Below the pieces are notes generated by a model. The model had not been told where the DNA came from, did no database searches, and was given only the letters and a program-made list of their open reading frames with translations. A stretch of DNA of 41,309 nucleotides, taken from Candidatus Aenigmatarchaeota archaeon (GTDB taxonomy: Archaea; Aenigmatarchaeota; Aenigmatarchaeia; Aenigmatarchaeales; Aenigmatarchaeaceae). A program made the position numbers and the translations under genes. Positions 36,800 to 41,309 of this stretch are shown here, piece after piece (the first letter of the stretch is position 1; each line of letters begins with the position of its first letter). The stretch covers positions 1 through 41,309 of the forward strand of contig JAFGAZ010000011.1 of assembly GCA_016933455.1 (NCBI GenBank), given 5' to 3'.

Positions 36800-37722
36800 T
36801 AGTTAACAATAAGAGGCGGGTTTGGCAAAATAAGTTTATGTTGCAGGTTTTTTTCGCTGCATTAATATCCCTGCTCGGGCTCTCGTTTTCCGTTCATTCG
36901 TTTTTTTACGAGAAAAAGAACTTTATTCTGATAATATCGCTGATGATTTTTTCCATCACTTCTTTGTTCTACTGGTACATCTCGGTTTTTGTGCTCATAC
37001 TTTTTGCTTTCTACAAACACTATGATTTTGGCGAGTTTGCCAGCCTTAACATGTTTTCCGCTGTTTTGCTGTCTTGGTTTTTCCTAAATCTGTTTCAGAC
37101 AAAAATAGCAATCCCGTTTTTTCTAATAGCGATGCTGTGCCTTGTCTTGATGTCTATACTTTCCATATTCGGCATATTCGAAAATCGGCTGAAAAGATAT
37201 CTCATGGTTTCCAATTTCATACAGATACTTTTTGTTGTGTTGGATTTGTCTGTTACAATGATTAAAGGCGAGATGGGAATTCTTAGCGTCATACAGATAT
37301 TCAACTACACCTTCACTGGTTTGCTGTTCTTCCTAACGCTTTGGATATTTGGCAGAAAGAAGACTTTCATCCACGAGCTCGAGGGCTCTTATTTCCAAAG
37401 CAGGTCAAATGATATCTTTGCCACCATCGCGTGCCTTTCTTTGGCAGGCCTTCCTGCTTTCAATATGTTTGTTTCGGAATGGTTCTTGTTTACTGGCAGT
37501 TTTATTTTAACTCCCATCATAACAATACTTGGAATCTTTATTGCGCTTTTGCTTTTCATAATGTATTACAAGATAGTTTACGTTCTGCTTGTGGGAGAGG
37601 GCAGGCAAAAGAGCATACCCGAGCCCATTACGGTCGTGAACGGTCTGCTTGCTATTACTTGCGTTATTTTGGGAATACTTCCGAGCTTACAAATTGAGCT
37701 TTTGAGTTTGGTGCTTGCATGA
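36796..37722 (+). CDS. Short antiporter-like membrane subunit of group-4 hydrogenase (NuoL/M/N, MbhH/EchA-like)
   Basis: LKRYLMVSNFIQ and ACLSLAGLPAFNMFVSEWFLF motifs; only 308 aa; GTG start overlapping the upstream stop (ATG at 36838 is an alternative). Confidence 0.78.
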   Translation: MIVNNKRRVWQNKFMLQVFFAALISLLGLSFSVHSFFYEKKNFILIISLMIFSITSLFYWYISVFVLILFAFYKHYDFGEFASLNMFSAVLLSWFFLNLFQTKIAIPFFLIAMLCLVLMSILSIFGIFENRLKRYLMVSNFIQILFVVLDLSVTMIKGEMGILSVIQIFNYTFTGLLFFLTLWIFGRKKTFIHELEGSYFQSRSNDIFATIACLSLAGLPAFNMFVSEWFLFTGSFILTPIITILGIFIALLLFIMYYKIVYVLLVGEGRQKSIPEPITVVNGLLAITCVILGILPSLQIELLSLVLA

Positions 37723-37880
37723 AGAAGAAAAACAAGATCGACATTTACATGGGCGGAGAAAGAGACCCCGCGAAGATAATCATACCAAAGGACCTTGGCA
37801 AGTTCTTTGACAAGAAAAGAATAATTTTGGTTTTTGTCATACTATTGTCAATGCTGCTAATTGCAGGTGTTAGCATATGA
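37719..37880 (+). CDS. 53-aa single-helix membrane subunit within the hydrogenase operon
   Basis: Translated by hand: MKKKNKIDIYMGGERDPAKIIIPKDLGKFFDKKRIILVFVILLSMLLIAGVSI; overlaps both neighbours by 4 nt; missing from ORF track. Confidence 0.75.
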   Translation: MKKKNKIDIYMGGERDPAKIIIPKDLGKFFDKKRIILVFVILLSMLLIAGVSI

Positions 37881-38314
37881 AGATGTTAAAAAAGTCCCCG
37901 TGGGTTAGCAACTATGACGCCGGGGGTTGCAACGGCTGCATACTCGAGATATTTGCCCTGATAACTCCAAGATACGACATTGAAAGGTTCGGGTGCCAGC
38001 TAAAAGAAAGCGCAAGGCATGCTGACATTTTGCTGGTTAGCGGCATTGTAAACAACCAAAGCAAGGAAAGGCTAAAGACCATATACGACCAGATGGCAGG
38101 GGACAAGAAGGTTATAGCAATAGGTTCGTGCGCAATATCCGGCGGGCCTTTCAAGGACTGCTACAATTTCGCAGGGCCGGTTGACAAGATAATACCAGTT
38201 GACATGTACATACCGGGCTGCCCCCCAAGGCCGGAAGCCATAATGGATGGCATACTAAAGCTGCTAGGTTTTAAAGATGATGAAGGTAAGAAGCAAGATA
38301 AAAAAAGGGCTTAG
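37877..38314 (+). CDS. [NiFe] hydrogenase small subunit (NuoB/MbhJ-like)
   Basis: DAGGCNGCILEIFALITPRYDIERFG...IGSCAISGGPF...VDMYIPGCPPRPEAIMDGI. Confidence 0.92.
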   Translation: MKMLKKSPWVSNYDAGGCNGCILEIFALITPRYDIERFGCQLKESARHADILLVSGIVNNQSKERLKTIYDQMAGDKKVIAIGSCAISGGPFKDCYNFAGPVDKIIPVDMYIPGCPPRPEAIMDGILKLLGFKDDEGKKQDKKRA

Positions 38315-38579
38315 GCTAATAGCCATAGTCTGCAGACAAGACGACGGCTTTAGCATTGACTATCATTTCGATAGCAAGGGAGTTATCAGCACTGTCAGTG
38401 TCAAGGTTCCAAATGACGACAGGCAGGTCGAGAGCATAACAGAAGACTATCCTAGCGCCGATTATTATGAAAGGGAGATACATGACTTTTTCGGTGTCGA
38501 GTTCGTGGGCAATATCAACCTTCATCTCAAGCTGTTCCTTCCAGACAACTACAAAGGAGAGCCGCCAATGCTAAAGTGA
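38277..38579 (+). CDS. NuoC-like hydrogenase subunit (MbhK-like)
   Basis: ITEDYPSADYYEREIHDFFGVEFVGNINL matches the NuoC signature; a second ATG at 38280 is an alternative start. Confidence 0.88.
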   Translation: MMKVRSKIKKGLRLIAIVCRQDDGFSIDYHFDSKGVISTVSVKVPNDDRQVESITEDYPSADYYEREIHDFFGVEFVGNINLHLKLFLPDNYKGEPPMLK

Positions 38580-39754
38580 TGAAAATGCACGAGATAACAC
38601 ACGACTATACCCTGCCAATAGGTCCGCAGCACCCAACGCTCAAGGAGCCCATGTGCCTAAGAATCAGTCTTGACGGCAACACAATAAAGGATGTCAAGAT
38701 AAGGATGGGCTACACGCACAAGGGAATAGAAAAGTTGATGGAGGGGAAAAATCCCGACTCTGCCTTGTACACATCCCAGAGGATATGCGGCATATGCTCG
38801 TCTGCGCATGAGAATGCCTATTGCATGACAGTTGAGGGAATTCTAAAATACGATCCTGAAGAAAGAGTGAAGCTGATTCGGGCCCTTATGATGGAGCTTG
38901 AAAGATTGCACAGCCATATTTTATGGCTAGGTGTCATTGCCCATGAGATAGGGTATGAGACCATGTTCATGTATTTCTGGAGGGAAAGAGAGAAGATAAT
39001 AGATGTTTTCGAGAAAATAACAGGCGGAAGGGTGCACCACAATTTCAACAAGATAAAGACCGTTCGCTTTGATTTGGAAGAGGGCAACAAGAAATTCATT
39101 ATTGATAGGATAGACAGCGTTGAGAAAAGCATTGCAAACTACATGAAGGATCTAACAACAGACAGGGTGATAGCTTCAAGGCTTAGGGGCGTTGGCATAA
39201 TAACAAAGGCTGATGCCAAAAGATACAGCCTTGTCGGTCCTTGCGCAAGGGCCAGCGGGGTTAGGTGCGACATAAGAAAGTTCGACCCTCCGTTTGGCAT
39301 ATACAGGAAACTTGATTTCAAGGAGATCATAACTGACAACGGCGATTCTTTCGACAGGACATATGTCAGGGTTGCCGAGGTTTTGGAGTCTTGCAAATTG
39401 GTAAGGCAGATTCTTAACATGCTACCAAGCCAGCAGATACCAAAGTTTGTTATAACCAATGTTCCTGACGGCGAGGGTCTTGGTAGGGTCGAGGCGCCAA
39501 GGGGGGAACTTTTCTACTATATGAAATTCAAGGACGGCAAGATAGAAAGAGTAAAGATGAGAACCCCGACCTTTGCTTACCTTAAGATCGCAGAAAAAAT
39601 ACTTTTGGAAAGAAAGATAGGAGACATACCCGTTATAATGGGTTCTTTGGACCCCTGCTTTAGCTGCCTTGAGAGGGTGCTTGTCGCAAAAGACGGCAAG
39701 GTGGAATCCAACTGCGAATCAGAGTTTAGGAGGAAGTACGTATGTACGAGATAG
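38576..39754 (+). CDS. [NiFe] hydrogenase large subunit, group 4 (NuoD/MbhL-like)
   Basis: GIEKLMEGK...QRICGICSSAHE near the N-terminus and DPCFSCLER near the C-terminus: both CxxC metal-ligand pairs intact. Confidence 0.94.
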   Translation: MMKMHEITHDYTLPIGPQHPTLKEPMCLRISLDGNTIKDVKIRMGYTHKGIEKLMEGKNPDSALYTSQRICGICSSAHENAYCMTVEGILKYDPEERVKLIRALMMELERLHSHILWLGVIAHEIGYETMFMYFWREREKIIDVFEKITGGRVHHNFNKIKTVRFDLEEGNKKFIIDRIDSVEKSIANYMKDLTTDRVIASRLRGVGIITKADAKRYSLVGPCARASGVRCDIRKFDPPFGIYRKLDFKEIITDNGDSFDRTYVRVAEVLESCKLVRQILNMLPSQQIPKFVITNVPDGEGLGRVEAPRGELFYYMKFKDGKIERVKMRTPTFAYLKIAEKILLERKIGDIPVIMGSLDPCFSCLERVLVAKDGKVESNCESEFRRKYVCTR

Positions 39755-40590
39755 TCTTCTTTTTTCTTGTGCCTTTCATTGCATTGTTTTACGAGGGCAT
39801 TCTAAGAAAGCTAAACGCCAAGTTCCAAAACAGGGCAGGCCCACCGATCGTCCAGCCCTTTTATGACATAATCAAGCTTTTCGAGAAAAAGCTCCTGAAA
39901 ACCCAGAACGATCCTTTTTTCAGGCATGCCCCGCTTCTTTATTTTGTTTCTGTATTTGCTTTGTTTTTGTTTGTCCCGTTTTCATTACTTAGCTTTAGCT
40001 ACGATTTCATACTCTTGCTTTATTTGACAATTCTTGCCAGCTCATTTTACGTTCTTGCAGGCCTTTCGTCGGACAATCCGTTTTCCATTATAGGCTCGAT
40101 GAGGGAGATGATTCTCATGGTAGTTTACGAGATAACGCTTGTCATAACTGTCGTGACCTTCATGCTTCATGCTAATGTGATTTCTTTTTCTGCTTTGCAA
40201 AGCAGCATGGTGATATTTGCTCTGCCCATATCCTCGATATGCTTAGGCCTTATCTCCATGCTCGAGGTGCATGTGACGCCTTTTGACACCACAGAAGCCC
40301 CGACAGAGATAATGGGCGGGAGCAGGACAGAATACAGCGGCAAGAACCTGGCTTTGATGAATCTTGCCATGTCAATGAAGAGGCTTTTCTTCATCTTCTT
40401 TTTGCCGATGCTTCTTTTTGGCAACAGCCTTGTCATGCTTTTTGTTTCAAGCATCTTGTTTTTGTTTCTCTACGGCTTGGCGCAGGCCACAACTTCCAGG
40501 TTCAGGGTTGACCAGGCTTTCAAGTTCTACCTGGTTGTCATGATATTCGCATTGGTTGAATTTGTTCTGGTCATGAGGGGAATTATATGA
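39742..40590 (+). CDS. NuoH-like membrane subunit (MbhM-like)
   Basis: GPPIVQPFYDIIKLFEKK...VTPFDTTEAPTEIMGGSRTEYSG. Confidence 0.92.
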   Translation: MYEIVFFFLVPFIALFYEGILRKLNAKFQNRAGPPIVQPFYDIIKLFEKKLLKTQNDPFFRHAPLLYFVSVFALFLFVPFSLLSFSYDFILLLYLTILASSFYVLAGLSSDNPFSIIGSMREMILMVVYEITLVITVVTFMLHANVISFSALQSSMVIFALPISSICLGLISMLEVHVTPFDTTEAPTEIMGGSRTEYSGKNLALMNLAMSMKRLFFIFFLPMLLFGNSLVMLFVSSILFLFLYGLAQATTSRFRVDQAFKFYLVVMIFALVEFVLVMRGII

Positions 40591-40925
40591 GCATACTAAT
40601 CGAGGCTCTGAAAAGCCTTTTCAAAAAGCCGTTTACTAGAATGTATCCAAAGGAAAAGCTAAAGCCCTGCAAGCGCTTTAGGGGAAGAATCAACTACTAC
40701 CCTGAAAGGTGTATAGGGTGCAGGATGTGCGAGAGGTACTGCCCTGTCGGGGCTGTCAAATTCAAGGAAAAGGGGAAAATAGATTTTGACCTTGGGATAT
40801 GCGTTTTGTGCGGCATGTGCCAGGATGTTTGCCCTACCAAGCCGAAAGCAATAAACATTAGGAACGATTTCGAGTTTTCGTCCAGCGACAAAAAGAAGCT
40901 TGTGAATCTCACAAAGAAACAATGA
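40587..40925 (+). CDS. NuoI-like 4Fe-4S ferredoxin subunit (MbhN-like)
   Basis: Two cluster motifs: CIGCRMCERYCP and CVLCGMCQDVCP. Confidence 0.92.
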   Translation: MSILIEALKSLFKKPFTRMYPKEKLKPCKRFRGRINYYPERCIGCRMCERYCPVGAVKFKEKGKIDFDLGICVLCGMCQDVCPTKPKAINIRNDFEFSSSDKKKLVNLTKKQ

Positions 40926-41309
40926 TTTCATCCACTTTTTTTACTATATTGTCCATCTTCTCTTCAAGCTCATCTGATATGCCCTCTCCGAAATCCACGC
41001 TTTTTGGCCTTATCCCGATGACTGTTATTTTCGCTTCAGGATAGAATTTTTTCAGCAGCGCAATCGGCATGCTGTGGGTCGAAGTCAGTCTGTCTTCTAC
41101 TTCCTCTAGTTTGAATGCTTTGACTTCGCCGACATTTCCTTCAAACTGCACAGCGTCTAGCAGAATTATGTTGTCAAAGCCTGAAATCTTGCCTATGAAA
41201 TTCTCCGGATTGGTATCTCCCCTCATTTTCTTGGCATCGGATTTTAGCATGCCTATGACAATATTGCCTATGTCGTCGTCTTTTTTCATAGAGTTGCCCA
41301 TGCTCAGAA
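40909..41309 (-). CDS. Hydrogenase maturation protease (HycI-like), N-terminus truncated by window edge
   Basis: GNSMKKDDDIGN, LLDAVQFEGNVGEV, TSTHSMPIALLKKFYP, IGIRPKSVDFGEGISDELEEKM; frame remains open to base 41309. Confidence 0.85.
   Translation of the reverse strand, partial: LSMGNSMKKDDDIGNIVIGMLKSDAKKMRGDTNPENFIGKISGFDNIILLDAVQFEGNVGEVKAFKLEEVEDRLTSTHSMPIALLKKFYPEAKITVIGIRPKSVDFGEGISDELEEKMDNIVKKVDEIIVSL

Noticed and set aside
36796-40925. Complex I (Nuo/Fpo) rather than hydrogenase
   Set aside because: Both CxxC metal-ligand pairs (RICGIC, DPCFSC) are intact in the large subunit and a HycI-like maturation protease is adjacent, favouring a [NiFe] hydrogenase.

Overview
The window looks archaeal. 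The support is Shine-Dalgarno-like GGTGA and TATA-like elements, diphthine synthase, Trm5/Taw2-type tRNA enzymes, AMMECR1, DUF357 and a group-4 [NiFe] hydrogenase. A DPANN-like host is plausible but is inference only. The left ~25.8 kb is dominated by one unusual locus: a FlaI/TadA-type secretion ATPase and a double T2SSF (FlaJ/TadC-type) membrane platform, followed by about 19 same-themed proteins. Each of these starts with a very short leader (often M-K-G) and one hydrophobic helix, like type IV pilins/pseudopilins. They range from 41-aa stubs to 1034-aa Cys-rich ectodomains, and one is a clan-A (GH39-like) glycoside hydrolase truncated by the left edge and absent from the supplied ORF track. 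Two coiled-coil proteins diverge from the ATPase across a palindromic TATA-like element. The middle holds three tandem paralogous membrane proteins and a translation/tRNA-modification cluster (DUF357, diphthine synthase, Trm5-like, Taw2/Trm5-like). The right ~9 kb encodes a Ca2+-type P-ATPase, a CaCA-family exchanger and a compact energy-converting group-4 [NiFe] hydrogenase (half-size antiporter-like subunit, 53-aa single-helix protein, small subunit, NuoC-, large-subunit, NuoH- and NuoI-like). A convergent HycI-like maturation protease is truncated by the right edge. I saw no tRNA, rRNA, CRISPR array or transposon. All family calls are by eye from motifs; no searches were run.
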